Shown here piece after piece: positions 14,629 to 23,863 of a DNA stretch of 64,000 nt; the stretch's first letter is position 1, and the number at the start of each line of letters is the position of its first letter. Under the pieces are notes generated by a model. That model did not search any database and was not told the origin of the DNA. It saw nothing but the letters and a program-made list of their open reading frames with translations. The DNA is from Hyphomicrobium sp. GTDB taxonomy: Bacteria; Pseudomonadota; Alphaproteobacteria; Rhizobiales; Hyphomicrobiaceae. Location of the stretch: assembly GCA_021732485.1 (NCBI GenBank), contig JAKFUV010000009.1, positions 310,001 through 374,000 on the forward strand, given 5' to 3'. The position numbers and the translations under genes are program-made.

Positions 14629-16062
14629 TCATCGGACCAGAAATTCCACGCGGCGGTTGGCGGCATTGCTTGCCTCGACGGCGCGGCGATGACGAGACAG
14701 GATCTCGCTAACGTCGGGTTCCGCTGCGTCGAAAAGCGACGGCTGTGGCTTTGCCGGTGCTCGTGGTGCGAAGGCCACCGGCCGACGTGCGCCATGCCCG
14801 ACCGAGAATACGCGTTCCGCCGGCACGCCAGCAGCAATCAGCACCTTCATCACCGCCTCTGAGCGCTGCCAGCTCAGATCGTAGTTGTTGGCATCGGCGC
14901 CCGTCGTATCAGTATGACCGGCGATCTCGATGTTGGCGTCGGTGCAACGAGTGATGGCCTTGGCCACCTCGTTCAAGTCACCCTGCTCACTGGCGGCGAT
15001 GCTAGAACTCGCGGTGGTGAATCGAATCTTGTAGCGGCGCATTACAGCCTTCAATTCGTCGCGACACTTTCCATCACCAACCTTGGTGGCTGACGATGAA
15101 GTCGCAATCGGCTCGGCCGGAGATACAGCGGCAACAACTGTCGGTGGTACTGGTGCGGCTGCTACTTCGCCGTTTGACGCTGACGCGGGTGTCGGCTGCG
15201 CACCGATCTGCGGGTTGGCACCGGCGGCCACCGCTACCGCCGCGACGGACGCGTCGGCTGAAACGGTATCAGAGAGCTTGTCCGATGCTGCTGGAGTTGG
15301 CGCCGATGCGGACGTAGCGTTCGTTGCCTCTTGAGCCTGGGTCGATGCAGCGATCGGCGCCGATTGGTCAGGTGCAGCCGGCGCTGGATCAGTCACGATT
15401 GCGGTAACGGAGGTTTCCGACGTGGGCGCCGGTTTTACCTCGGCCGCCGCAGATTGTTGCACTTCCGCGGGCCTTGACTCATGTGCCTCCGGCGGATGCA
15501 CCGGCGACGCAATGGATGAAACGGCATCGTCGGCGGAACGCCCGTTCGTTACCGATTGAGAAGAGTCTGGACGTAAAACCGCCGCTTCAGACACAGCGGC
15601 AACGCGTGGGTCCGCAGCTGCCTTCTCGTCCGGTCCGTTGCTTGCGCCGGCAATTTCAGGGCGAGTAAACGTTGGCGGCGATTTCAACGCGCCGATTGTT
15701 TCCGAAGTTTTGCTGGCGTTTTCGACCGAGGCCCGCAGACTTTCGTCGATGGCTGGTCGTTTAGGTGCGGGAGTTGATAGCCCTACAGCATTTGACAGTT
15801 GAGTGAGCGCGTCAACGCTTTGCTGAAATGCCGGCACGAGAGTCAATTGAGCTTCTAATTTCGCAAGCAACGTTTCTTGTGGCTGCAAGCTGGTACGGAT
15901 GGCGGCATGTCCGATACCCGTCAACGCGGCGGTTGCGAAAATGAGAAATAGGACCGAAAAGCCGCGAATTCGGCGCGCTTTTCGTGCTGCCCTATCGAAT
16001 GTTGTTCGCGCTCTCAGTCCAACCCGAGGTGGAAATACGGCTTTAGGTAAGGACCCACGCAT
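14629..16062 (-). CDS. OmpA-family protein with long Ala/Pro/Thr linker
   Basis: A 477-residue envelope protein. A basic N-terminus leads to one membrane anchor at about 35-55 (FSVLFLIFATAALTGIG). About 250 residues of low-complexity Ala/Pro/Ser/Thr/Val sequence follow, then a C-terminal OmpA-like peptidoglycan-binding domain (about 340-477) with NIEIAGHTDTTG, the family Asp and Arg pattern, and RVFSVGHGARRP. The anchor and linker would let the domain reach the cell wall from the inner membrane. A short insert with acidic residues (DAAEPDVSEILSR) lies near the end of the OmpA domain. The gene is followed closely by a small membrane protein. Confidence 0.85.
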   Translation of the reverse strand: MRGSLPKAVFPPRVGLRARTTFDRAARKARRIRGFSVLFLIFATAALTGIGHAAIRTSLQPQETLLAKLEAQLTLVPAFQQSVDALTQLSNAVGLSTPAPKRPAIDESLRASVENASKTSETIGALKSPPTFTRPEIAGASNGPDEKAAADPRVAAVSEAAVLRPDSSQSVTNGRSADDAVSSIASPVHPPEAHESRPAEVQQSAAAEVKPAPTSETSVTAIVTDPAPAAPDQSAPIAASTQAQEATNATSASAPTPAASDKLSDTVSADASVAAVAVAAGANPQIGAQPTPASASNGEVAAAPVPPTVVAAVSPAEPIATSSSATKVGDGKCRDELKAVMRRYKIRFTTASSSIAASEQGDLNEVAKAITRCTDANIEIAGHTDTTGADANNYDLSWQRSEAVMKVLIAAGVPAERVFSVGHGARRPVAFAPRAPAKPQPSLFDAAEPDVSEILSRHRRAVEASNAANRRVEFLVR

Positions 16063-16727
16063 TACAAACAGTCCCTAAACATCAACTTGGCGCCGAAACT
16101 AGAGGCATAAACGCGAACGCGCAAGACGGCTGCGCCGGACGACGACCCAAGCCCTCTCTGAACGAGGCAGGCGTAAGTTGGACGTCGCAGTCTCGCATTT
16201 GGATCAGACGCGGAAAGTGCAGAAGCAGTTTCAAACAATGGAAGCTTTGGAAACGCGATATCGGGTTTGCGCCACGACCATGACGCATAGGACAAGCCAG
16301 CCGATTTTAGAACTCTACTTGGCCGACGGTTTGCAGCGGTTGGCCATTCGCAGCGGCAGCGGCTCCATTCCCGCCGTGGGCATCGGCGGGATCATAAATT
16401 TGTCGTCGCTAATGACAGCCATCCAGCGCAGACGATTGAAAGCGGATCGCGCCACTGCAACGTCAAGTGATCGATCGTTTCGTTACAGCTTTCGGCGGGG
16501 CGGTAGACGGAGCCAAAAAGTAGCTGCACGGGCTACGGGTGCGGCCAGACGTGTTCCGGGCAGAGCAGCGCCGGTAAAACGCCCATCTTTTCAAACCATG
16601 GCGGCGGTCGCGTTGACAGCCATTGCGGCGTATGGCTCATTTCGGATGTGATGCGCTGTCGCGATCCTGTGGCCTGATGATTTTCCATCCGGTTGCGACG
16701 GTCGCTTCGAGTTCGAGGGAGGTCGTC
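16063..16727. other. Long stretch without a convincing gene
   Basis: A 157-codon open frame (16178-16651) exists here but has no ribosome site, an Arg-rich composition typical of non-coding frames in GC-rich DNA, and no recognisable motif. I see nothing else in this stretch beyond a likely promoter for the divergent OmpA and secreted-protein genes. Confidence 0.4.
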
Positions 16728-17069
16728 GTGAAGAGTGTAAAAACACTGGTCGTGCTTGTGGCCGTCGCGACGTCCACTTGGATGGCGGTCGCCACGACGA
16801 CTCAAGCTCAAAGCTGGAACACGGTTGGTCGCTGCTATCAGCCGATCGAAGGCGTCGGCACCGGACGGGGTGCCTTCGGCCTCGGGACCGCGAAAGCCCG
16901 AACGGCGGCGCGGATCGATTGGCAGCAGCGTGCCGAGGGCCGCTATGGTCCAGCCTATGCGCGCTTAAGTTTGGCGAGCGGCGTTCGCTGGGACTGCAAA
17001 AAAAATGCAGTGCTCTTGGCGAAATGTGTGGTGATCGCGAAGCCGTGCGGCGCCCGCATTCGAGGCTGA
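16728..17069 (+). CDS. Small secreted Cys-containing protein
   Basis: A 113-residue predicted periplasmic protein. GTG at 16728 with GGGAGG five bases upstream begins a clear signal peptide (KSVKTLVVLVAVATSTWMAV, then TTQAQS as the likely cleavage site). The mature part has four Cys residues, with C-terminal CKKNAVLLAKCVVIAKPC. It contains a motif seen in many small rhizobial secreted proteins, where a helix with RTAARIDW is followed by YGPAYARLSLA. No enzymatic motif is visible. A longer frame upstream would hide the signal peptide and is rejected. Confidence 0.6.
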   Translation: MKSVKTLVVLVAVATSTWMAVATTTQAQSWNTVGRCYQPIEGVGTGRGAFGLGTAKARTAARIDWQQRAEGRYGPAYARLSLASGVRWDCKKNAVLLAKCVVIAKPCGARIRG

Positions 17070-17271
17070 AAGGCGGGTCCAAGCATCAGCGGTGTGCACT
17101 GGCAGGTGCTCGACCGCCAGCCTCAGGGCGGCGGCACATTCATCGAGGCCGATCGATGAGCCTGCGGCTCGGACATTTGCCGATTTCAGTGCGTTTGCCG
17201 GTTCATCTCAGCCGCTGTAACAACAGCGACGAACAGATGATTCTTAATTCTAGACGGGCGGACGTCTCACG

Positions 17272-18594
17272 ATGCGCATGGCGGTTTTTGGCTCGGGTTA
17301 CGTCGGCCTCGTTTCCGGAGCTTGCTTTGCGGATTTCGGCCACATCGTCACCTGCGTCGACGTCGACGCCGATCGCATAACGAGCCTGAAAGCCGGCATC
17401 ATGCCGATTTTTGAACCCGGTCTCGATGAACTTGTTCGTTCGAATATCGCCATGGATCGGCTGCGTTTTACGACGTCGACAATCGACGCGATTAAAGACG
17501 CTGAGCTGATTTTAATCGCGGTCGGCACGCCGTCGCGGCAAAGCGATGGACATGCCGACCTCAGCCACGTTTTCGCGGCCGCACGCCAGATTGCCCGCGA
17601 ACTTCCCGGTGACGTTGTTGTGGTCACGAAATCCACGGTGCCGGTTGGGACCGGCGACGAAGTTCAGCGCATCATGCGTGAGGAGCGCCCTGACTTGCAC
17701 GTCAGCGTCGCATCCAACCCAGAATTTTTGCGCGAGGGAGCTGCGATCTGGGACTTCAAACGACCAGACCGTATCGTCATCGGCTGCGAAGACGATCGCG
17801 CACGCGCCGTAATGGCTGAAGCGTACCGGCCTCTCTACATCAACCAAGCGCCCATGTTTTTCACCAGCCGTCGCACGGCGGAGTTGATAAAATACGCCTC
17901 GAACGCGTTCCTCGCGACCAAGATCACGTTCATCAACGAGATTGCTGATCTGTGCGAACAGATCGGCGCCAATGTGCAGGAAGTCGCCCGCGGCATCGGG
18001 CTCGACAACCGCATCGGTTCGAAATTCCTGCATGCGGGGCCTGGATACGGCGGATCTTGTTTTCCGAAAGACACGCTGGCGTTGGTGAAATCGGCGCAAG
18101 ACCAGGGCGTGTCGTTGCGTGTGCTCGAAACGGTGGTCGCCGTAAACGAACAGCGGAAGCGTGCCATGGGTCGCCGGGTCATCTCGGCGGCAGGCGGCGA
18201 TCTACGCGGCAAAAAAGTGGCGTTGCTCGGACTCGCGTTCAAGCCAAATACAGACGATATGCGCGAGGCGCCGTCATTGCCGATCATCACGGCCCTTCAG
18301 GATGCGGGTGCGAAAATCAGCGCTCATGATCCCAAAGCCATGGATCATGCTCGGCAAATGGCGCTCGGTATCGAATTCGCCGACGATGCTTATTCCTGCG
18401 CGCGCGGCGCTGATGTCCTCGTCATCGCGACGGAATGGGAAGCTTTTCGCGCGCTCGATATGCGGCGTATCTTAGCGTCGATGAACACGCCGCTGCTCGT
18501 CGATTTGCGCAACATTTATCGCCCCGATGACATGCGCAAAATCGGGTTTCGTTACTTCGGCGTCGGCGTTCCGACGAAGCCAGACCAAAATTGA
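17272..18594 (+). CDS. ugd: UDP-glucose 6-dehydrogenase
   Basis: A 440-residue NAD-dependent enzyme oxidising UDP-glucose to UDP-glucuronate for surface polysaccharides. The N-terminal Rossmann motif is GSGYVGL, followed by the conserved Asp of VDVDADRI. STVPVGTG and NPEFLREG are present, the active-site block is GPGYGGSCFPKDT with the catalytic Cys, and the C-terminal UDP-binding domain has LGLAFKPNTDDMREAPS. The length is normal. Two Met codons (1 and 3) could start it. No other polysaccharide genes are adjacent. Confidence 0.97.
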   Translation: MRMAVFGSGYVGLVSGACFADFGHIVTCVDVDADRITSLKAGIMPIFEPGLDELVRSNIAMDRLRFTTSTIDAIKDAELILIAVGTPSRQSDGHADLSHVFAAARQIARELPGDVVVVTKSTVPVGTGDEVQRIMREERPDLHVSVASNPEFLREGAAIWDFKRPDRIVIGCEDDRARAVMAEAYRPLYINQAPMFFTSRRTAELIKYASNAFLATKITFINEIADLCEQIGANVQEVARGIGLDNRIGSKFLHAGPGYGGSCFPKDTLALVKSAQDQGVSLRVLETVVAVNEQRKRAMGRRVISAAGGDLRGKKVALLGLAFKPNTDDMREAPSLPIITALQDAGAKISAHDPKAMDHARQMALGIEFADDAYSCARGADVLVIATEWEAFRALDMRRILASMNTPLLVDLRNIYRPDDMRKIGFRYFGVGVPTKPDQN

Positions 18595-18730
18595 TCACGC
18601 GCGTCGTTATCGCTTACCAGGGCTTATGAACGCACTATGACGTTGATCTCGGCGATCGCATTTGTGAGGAGTCTCATCGGCGGATTGTGATGCGGCCGAA
18701 CCGGTTTTTAGGACAGCAAGCGGGTCGAGC

Positions 18731-20167
18731 ATGGCAGTTGAGCCAGACGGACGCGACGCGGCGTCATTGATGTATTATTTCGACGCTCTGTGTTCGGGCG
18801 ACGAGCGCCCATCCATTCTCGTTGATGGGCACACCGTGATCAACGCCAATCGGTCGGCCTTGCGCGATATCGATCTCAACTTGATCGGCAAGTCCATCGA
18901 CGATGTTTTCGTCGATGCAGGCCCGGATTTGGAAACCTACATCCAATATTGCGCCAGTGTTCGCCGGGCTGTGCCCGGCACGTTCGCACTTCGAGGCATT
19001 GCCGGCGATATCAGCACGTGGTGCACGGAAGGATTTCAGGTCAGTCCAGCCGCCGGCGATCATCAGGCAACCATCATATTCCGATTTTATCCAGAAAACT
19101 TAGAGCTGATCGGCTCTAAGCGTCTGACGAGAGCCAACCTGGAATTGGCCGCCGAAATCATTCGCGCTGGCCAACTTGCTGAGCAACTGGCGAAAACTTT
19201 GAATGACTATCGCGGGGTCTTTGAAAATGCGGCGGTCGGAATTGCCATCGTCAGTCTCGACGGACGTTGGATCAACGTCAACAATCGCGTTTGCGAAATC
19301 GTTGGTTATCGGCGCGACGTGCTCCTGACAAAAACTTTCCAGGACATCACGCACCCGGAGGATCTAGCGCCCGATCTGGATTTAGTGGCGCAGCTTATCC
19401 GTAGTGACGTGCAATCTTACGCGTTGGATAAGCGGTACATACCGGCGGGTGGTGGCGTCACCTGGGTTCGCTTGACGGTCTCGCTCTTGCGCGACAGCGC
19501 CGGCCAGCCGATCCAATTCGTATCGGTCATTGAAGACATTAATGCTTTGAAGCGTGCCGAATGGCAGCGTAATCACATCATCGGTGAGTTGAATCACCGC
19601 GTCAAAAACAAACTGGCGATCGTCCAGGGGATTGTCCAGCAGACGATCGCGACCTTTCCAGACCCAAAGGTCTTTGGTGACGTTTTGCAAAAGCGGCTGC
19701 AGAATCTGTCGCGGGCCTACGATTTGCTGAATGAGACCGACTGGGTGGAGCCGGATATTTGGAAGGTTGTCGAGCGGGCGGTCCTCATTCCTTTTGTCGG
19801 ATATGCCAACCGCATCACGTTTTCGGGCGCCGAAGCGCAACTTGAGCCGCAGGCTGCGATTACGCTTGGCCTAACTCTCTACGAACTCGCCACGAACGCG
19901 GTGAAATATGGTGCGCTGTCGAACGATCACGGCATTGTCGCCATCCGGGGCGAGCGTGCATCGAGCGACGGCATTGATCGCTATATACTGTCATGGATTG
20001 AGCGGGGTGGGCCAAAGCCCGCGCTGCCTCAACGCGAAGGGTTCGGCTCGTTCATGTTGAAGCGCGCTGTCGAATTTACACTGAGCGGGCAATCAACCGT
20101 GTCGTTCGGAAAATCAGGCTTTGAGAGCACGATTGTGTTTCCGTTGAAAGACATTCGAAACCACTAG
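18731..20167 (+). CDS. PAS-containing HWE/HisKA_2 histidine kinase
   Basis: A 478-residue soluble kinase. An N-terminal PAS-like sensor region lies at about 20-120, then a linker helix and a PAS/PAC domain at about 160-275 (FENAAVGIAIVSLDGRWINV). A kinase of the HWE/HisKA_2 type follows, with the phospho-His at about 289 in ELNHRVKNKLAIVQ. The ATPase core has YELATNAVKYGAL and GFGSFMLKRAV, as in this class. There is no membrane segment. It converges on phyR, and kinases of this class next to phyR phosphorylate PhyR in the alphaproteobacterial general stress response, so it is probably a PhyK/PhyT-like kinase. Confidence 0.9.
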   Translation: MAVEPDGRDAASLMYYFDALCSGDERPSILVDGHTVINANRSALRDIDLNLIGKSIDDVFVDAGPDLETYIQYCASVRRAVPGTFALRGIAGDISTWCTEGFQVSPAAGDHQATIIFRFYPENLELIGSKRLTRANLELAAEIIRAGQLAEQLAKTLNDYRGVFENAAVGIAIVSLDGRWINVNNRVCEIVGYRRDVLLTKTFQDITHPEDLAPDLDLVAQLIRSDVQSYALDKRYIPAGGGVTWVRLTVSLLRDSAGQPIQFVSVIEDINALKRAEWQRNHIIGELNHRVKNKLAIVQGIVQQTIATFPDPKVFGDVLQKRLQNLSRAYDLLNETDWVEPDIWKVVERAVLIPFVGYANRITFSGAEAQLEPQAAITLGLTLYELATNAVKYGALSNDHGIVAIRGERASSDGIDRYILSWIERGGPKPALPQREGFGSFMLKRAVEFTLSGQSTVSFGKSGFESTIVFPLKDIRNH

Positions 20168-20198
20168 CGACCCTGCACGACGCGGGCGTTGCGTGACG

Positions 20199-20999
20199 TT
20201 AAGTCCGTGCCGCGACTTGCGGCGTGTTGATGAAGAAAATGGCCTGACTAATCACTGCGCGAACGTGGTCATCTTGAAATGGCTTCGTAATCAAATATGT
20301 CGGCTCAGGGCGTTTCCCTGTGAGCAAACGCTCGGGGTAAGCTGTGATGAAAATCACTGGCACGTCGTGCTTTGCCAGAATGTCCTTTACAGCGTCGATT
20401 CCGCTGCTGGAATCAGCGAGATGAATATCGGCGAGGATCAGTCCCGGTGGCTGGCTCTGCGCGCGCGCCACGGCCGTGGCCTGCGTCCGCTCGATGCCGA
20501 CAATAGTGTGACCCATGTCTTTGACCAGCGCTTCGAGCTGCACGGCGATAAACAGCTCGTCTTCGATGATGAGAACATCTGTCTTGACCTGTTCGGAAAT
20601 CTCCTTGCGTGCTTGCAGCAGCGCGGCTTCGAACGCACCCGTTGACAGGCGGAGAATTTGCGCCGCTTCAGGAACTGAAAAGCTCTCCATAGCCGTCAAT
20701 AAAAAAGCCTGTCGTGAATTCGCAGTCAGGCTGGACAAGCGTGCGTCAACAGCGGTTTCCGGCATGAGCTGTGAGCGGCCCAAATTTATATCTTCGCCGG
20801 CCGCACTGTTCCAAAGGCGCGACAGCGTCTCATATAGGCGAATTTTCGTCTGATCTTCCGAAACTACGGGTGGCGAATTGACGAGCGCCTGCAACGTCGC
20901 CAAAACGAGCGCATCGCCCTGTTTCTGACTGCCGGCGAGCGCACGCGCGTAACGCCGAACAAAGGGCAGATGGTCATGAACCTTTTTTAAATCAGACAT
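20199..20999 (-). CDS. phyR: General stress response regulator PhyR
   Basis: A 266-residue protein with an N-terminal ECF-sigma-like domain (about 1-130) that cannot start transcription, and a C-terminal receiver (about 140-258). The receiver has the acidic pair in VLIIEDELF, the phospho-accepting Asp191 in ILADIHLAD, Thr in FITAYPE and Lys in YLITKPF. Phosphorylated PhyR binds NepR and frees EcfG. ATG at 20999 gives the family's usual length; a longer frame from 21044 adds 15 residues with no homology. It is divergent from nepR-ecfG, with about 230 bases between. Confidence 0.95.
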   Translation of the reverse strand: MSDLKKVHDHLPFVRRYARALAGSQKQGDALVLATLQALVNSPPVVSEDQTKIRLYETLSRLWNSAAGEDINLGRSQLMPETAVDARLSSLTANSRQAFLLTAMESFSVPEAAQILRLSTGAFEAALLQARKEISEQVKTDVLIIEDELFIAVQLEALVKDMGHTIVGIERTQATAVARAQSQPPGLILADIHLADSSSGIDAVKDILAKHDVPVIFITAYPERLLTGKRPEPTYLITKPFQDDHVRAVISQAIFFINTPQVAART

Positions 21000-21226
21000 G
21001 AAATCCGTGCCGGTTAAAAAAGCGCTGTTCAGATAACAATACAACTGGTGGATAAAGTGTTGTCACTAAAAAAGCTGGTGACTTCCGGGTTTAGCAGCGG
21101 ATAGGTGTTTTCGATAATTCGTCGCCAGACTTGCTGGCCTTCACGCTTTGTTGTCGAAGCCGTGACATATACGATGTAGAAAGATTTGCATCCGGCATTT
21201 CCGACGGCCTGACATGGGTACAACGC

Positions 21227-21427
21227 ATGACAGAGGCAAACGATACGCTGCCTCCACCATCTGGTGAGAGCCGTCTCGCCGCAGTTGACTGCGCGATCGA
21301 CGCGGCTATCGGCGAACGGCTGCGTGCTGCATTTCAGCCAATTGTTAGCGAACAAATTCCACAACACTTTATCGATCTTTTAGATCAATTAGTTGCTGCG
21401 GACTCCAAGCTACGAGCTGGATCATGA
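21227..21427 (+). CDS. nepR: Anti-sigma factor NepR
   Basis: A 66-residue protein with the NepR pattern: a variable acidic N-terminus, then IGERLRAAFQPIVSEQIP and a helix with LLDQL. NepR holds EcfG inactive until phosphorylated PhyR takes it away. The start at 21227 gives the family's size; the open frame continues upstream without homology. Its stop overlaps the ecfG start by four bases (ATGA), so the anti-sigma and sigma factors are made together. The ribosome site is weak. Confidence 0.88.
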   Translation: MTEANDTLPPPSGESRLAAVDCAIDAAIGERLRAAFQPIVSEQIPQHFIDLLDQLVAADSKLRAGS

Positions 21428-22047
21428 CGCCAGTCGTTGTATCCGCCGACTACCGAACGGCTTTGGTGTCGATCATCCCGCAATTGCGTCGTTTTGCCCT
21501 GTCGCTGTGTAAAAGCCAACATCACGCTGACGATCTTGTCCAGGAGACGTTGCTTGTCGCCTGGAACAAGCGCGACGAACTTCGCGATTTCGCGACGCTC
21601 CGGCCATGGTGCTTCTCGATTCTTCGCAATGCGTATCTCATGGAGCGCCGTCAGGCTCACCGCGAAATCGAGGATGTTGACGGGGTGCACGCAGCGGCAG
21701 TCGCTGTTCAACCCCGCCAAGAAAACGACGTCGCCGCTCATCAAACCCTAAGCGCGCTTCGTCGTTTGCCCGTCGATCAGCGCGAAGCGATGATGCTGAT
21801 TTACGTCGAACGCGTATCTTATGAGGAGGCTGCGGCCATTCTCGGTTGCGCAATTGGCACCATAAAAAGCCGCATTAGCCGCGCCCGTGCCAAGCTGGTC
21901 GCCGAGCTTGATATTGCGACCGTGCTTGCTGAAAAGGCTACGGCGGAAAGCGCCAAAATCCAGGCTTCCGGCCCCAAAAAATCCGGTTCTCGCGCGGCAA
22001 AACAAAAGTCGGCGTGCTTGCGACAAAAGCCGCGTGCCACGGTTTAG
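21424..22047 (+). CDS. ecfG: ECF sigma factor EcfG, general stress response
   Basis: A 207-residue sigma factor. The sigma-2 region spans about 12-80 (ADDLVQETLLVAW, then LRPWCFSILRNAYL) and sigma-4 spans about 105-160 (REAMMLIYVERVSYEEAAAI, then GTIKSRISRARAKL). With NepR and PhyR it forms the core of the alphaproteobacterial general stress response. It overlaps nepR by four bases. Residues 161-207 form a Lys/Ala/Ser-rich tail that is longer than expected for EcfG proteins. I could not find a convincing GGAAC-type EcfG promoter upstream by eye. Confidence 0.93.
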   Translation: MTPVVVSADYRTALVSIIPQLRRFALSLCKSQHHADDLVQETLLVAWNKRDELRDFATLRPWCFSILRNAYLMERRQAHREIEDVDGVHAAAVAVQPRQENDVAAHQTLSALRRLPVDQREAMMLIYVERVSYEEAAAILGCAIGTIKSRISRARAKLVAELDIATVLAEKATAESAKIQASGPKKSGSRAAKQKSACLRQKPRATV

Positions 22048-22301
22048 CGCGGCTCGCTTTTTTTAAACTCATCGCCGACTTTGCACGATGGCTGCCGCCG
22101 GTCGCAACGCGCGGTATGCGCTTAAAGAGTAAACCAATTTTAACAAACAAAACTGGGGTTTAGCGGAACTTTCTCCGCAACGGCGCATCTGTGAGATGTT
22201 CGCTGATGTAGACGATGCGGGCGGGTTAAAAAAGTCCTGCACAAACTTACCTTTAACTCGCCCGCGCGTTCGCAAAGTTGACAACCGGATGGAGACGAGC
22301 G

Positions 22302-22775
22302 TTGCCGATCGTTGTTGACATCAATGCAGACCGTTCGCAGCTGCCGATCGAAGGTCATGCGGGTTATGGGGCATTCATCCGCGAGATTTCTACGGATGGT
22401 GCTTGGCTCGAAAGTTTGAAAATTTTGACGATCGTGAACGGCGCAGCGCCGGCTGCACAGCGGGCACCGGCATATGCGGCGGTATCTGGTTCACCTCGCG
22501 CACCTGTGGTGTGCGAACCGAATGTTCTCATCACGGATCAAGGTGAGCTGGCTCGGCGGCTGGACCTTTGGGAAGCAGCCATTGTTCCCACAGCTCCAAT
22601 TGCGCTCGATTCGAATACTGCGGAAGTTCAACAGAGTTTTGGTTGGTTTCTACGTTGGCGCAAGTCGCAAGCCACACGCGCGGCAGAAAAACAATTGCGG
22701 CGCGCTTGCCGTAGCGCTGGTTCGGCATGGCTCGCGACCGAAGAGCATCTGATCGACGACGGGCGGACTCTTTAA
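22302..22775 (+). CDS. Hypothetical protein next to the stress locus
   Basis: A 157-residue frame with no recognised family. TTG at 22302 has GGAG seven bases upstream; another TTG at 22278 is in frame. The middle is Ala/Pro-rich and the C-terminus is helical and basic (FGWFLRWRKSQATRAAEKQL). It follows ecfG in the same direction after about 250 bases, so it could be stress-controlled, but this is only positional. Coding status is moderately uncertain. Confidence 0.45.
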   Translation: MPIVVDINADRSQLPIEGHAGYGAFIREISTDGAWLESLKILTIVNGAAPAAQRAPAYAAVSGSPRAPVVCEPNVLITDQGELARRLDLWEAAIVPTAPIALDSNTAEVQQSFGWFLRWRKSQATRAAEKQLRRACRSAGSAWLATEEHLIDDGRTL

Positions 22776-22988
22776 GCAGTTCGGCAGTGCGACAAGACGG
22801 TGAAAATGACGTCGCGGGCTTTGATCGCATGAACTCCAAAACGCGACGCGGCCGCACCTCGATCGAACTCAACGAGCCCGAGAAAGTACAGCCGCGTTGG
22901 GATCACCGGATACGCGAAACCTCACTCCGGCGCTCCCCGTACAGATAGCCCGTAAAAGATTGCGATAAAGCAAACGTCGCGCAAAAAA

Positions 22989-23837
22989 TTAGAGCTCTGG
23001 TTTTTTTAGCAGCCAAGCGACCAGCGGCACGGTGATCGGATGCGGTAGATATTTGAGCGCCAGCGCGAGACATGGCGCGGCGATGCCCGGCAGGATGACA
23101 CGCTTGCGCAGCGTAAACTGCCAATAAATGCTTCGTGCAACGCGATCCGCTTGCATCTGAGGAATCAGCGTTCTGTAAAGCGACCGGTCGGCACCCATGG
23201 CGGCGTGGAACGTGGTGTCGATTGAACCTGGCAAGGCAACGGCGATTTTCACACCCGTTCCTGAGCACTCGGCCGCGAGCGCTTCGGTCAGAGAGAGGAC
23301 ATAAGCTTTGCTGGCGTAATACGCCGCTTGATGCGCGCCCGGCACATAAGCTCCAAGCGATCCTATATTGAGGATACCGCCGCGTCGCCGTGCAATGAGG
23401 TCTGGCAACGCGCGCCTCGTTAGCCGTGTCACGCTGGCAATATTGATCGCGATCAAGCGGTCGATGTCATGGTCGCCATGAGATACAAACGGACCCGCCA
23501 GACCGATCCCGGCATTGTTGACAAGCACGTCGAGGTACAGCCGGTCGGCTTGCAAGTGCGCGACAATCGTCGAAAATGCTGAAGCGGACGTAATATCGCA
23601 GACAATCGGCGTTGCTTTGACGCCCGTCGCGGCTTCGATCTCATCGGCAGCTGCGATCAGCGAGACCTGATCTCGAGCAATGATTGCCACGCGCGATCCG
23701 CGCGCCGCAAACACTTTGGCCAACGCCAAGCCGAGCCCACGGGAGCCGCCGCTGATGACCACCGCAGGTGTCAGCCCTGCCACCGCTTCGCTGGCAGCTC
23801 GCGTCTGCGCGTCAGGTGAACCGTGTCGTGCCGGCAT
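22989..23837 (-). CDS. Short-chain dehydrogenase/reductase (SDR)
   Basis: A 282-residue classical SDR. The cofactor motif is GGSRGLG near the start, with CDIT and LVNNAGIG after it; the Ser of NIGSLGAY and the YYASK motif provide the catalytic Tyr and Lys. A C-terminal hydrophobic segment (PCLALALKYLPHPITVPLVA) suggests membrane association, as in the DltE/YohF-like or fatty-aldehyde branch. The substrate is unknown. ATG at 23837 avoids overlap with the antitoxin gene; the frame is open to 23954. Confidence 0.85.
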   Translation of the reverse strand: MPARHGSPDAQTRAASEAVAGLTPAVVISGGSRGLGLALAKVFAARGSRVAIIARDQVSLIAAADEIEAATGVKATPIVCDITSASAFSTIVAHLQADRLYLDVLVNNAGIGLAGPFVSHGDHDIDRLIAINIASVTRLTRRALPDLIARRRGGILNIGSLGAYVPGAHQAAYYASKAYVLSLTEALAAECSGTGVKIAVALPGSIDTTFHAAMGADRSLYRTLIPQMQADRVARSIYWQFTLRKRVILPGIAAPCLALALKYLPHPITVPLVAWLLKKPEL

Positions 23838-23863
23838 GGCGATCCGATCGGACGGCTGGCCGC

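Noticed and set aside
15083..15334. An Ala-rich protein on the plus strand
   Set aside because: It is the complement of the low-complexity linker of the OmpA-family gene, a composition artefact.
16178..16651. A 157-residue protein between the OmpA-family and secreted-protein genes
   Set aside because: It has no ribosome site, no family motif and an Arg-rich composition typical of chance frames in GC-rich DNA.
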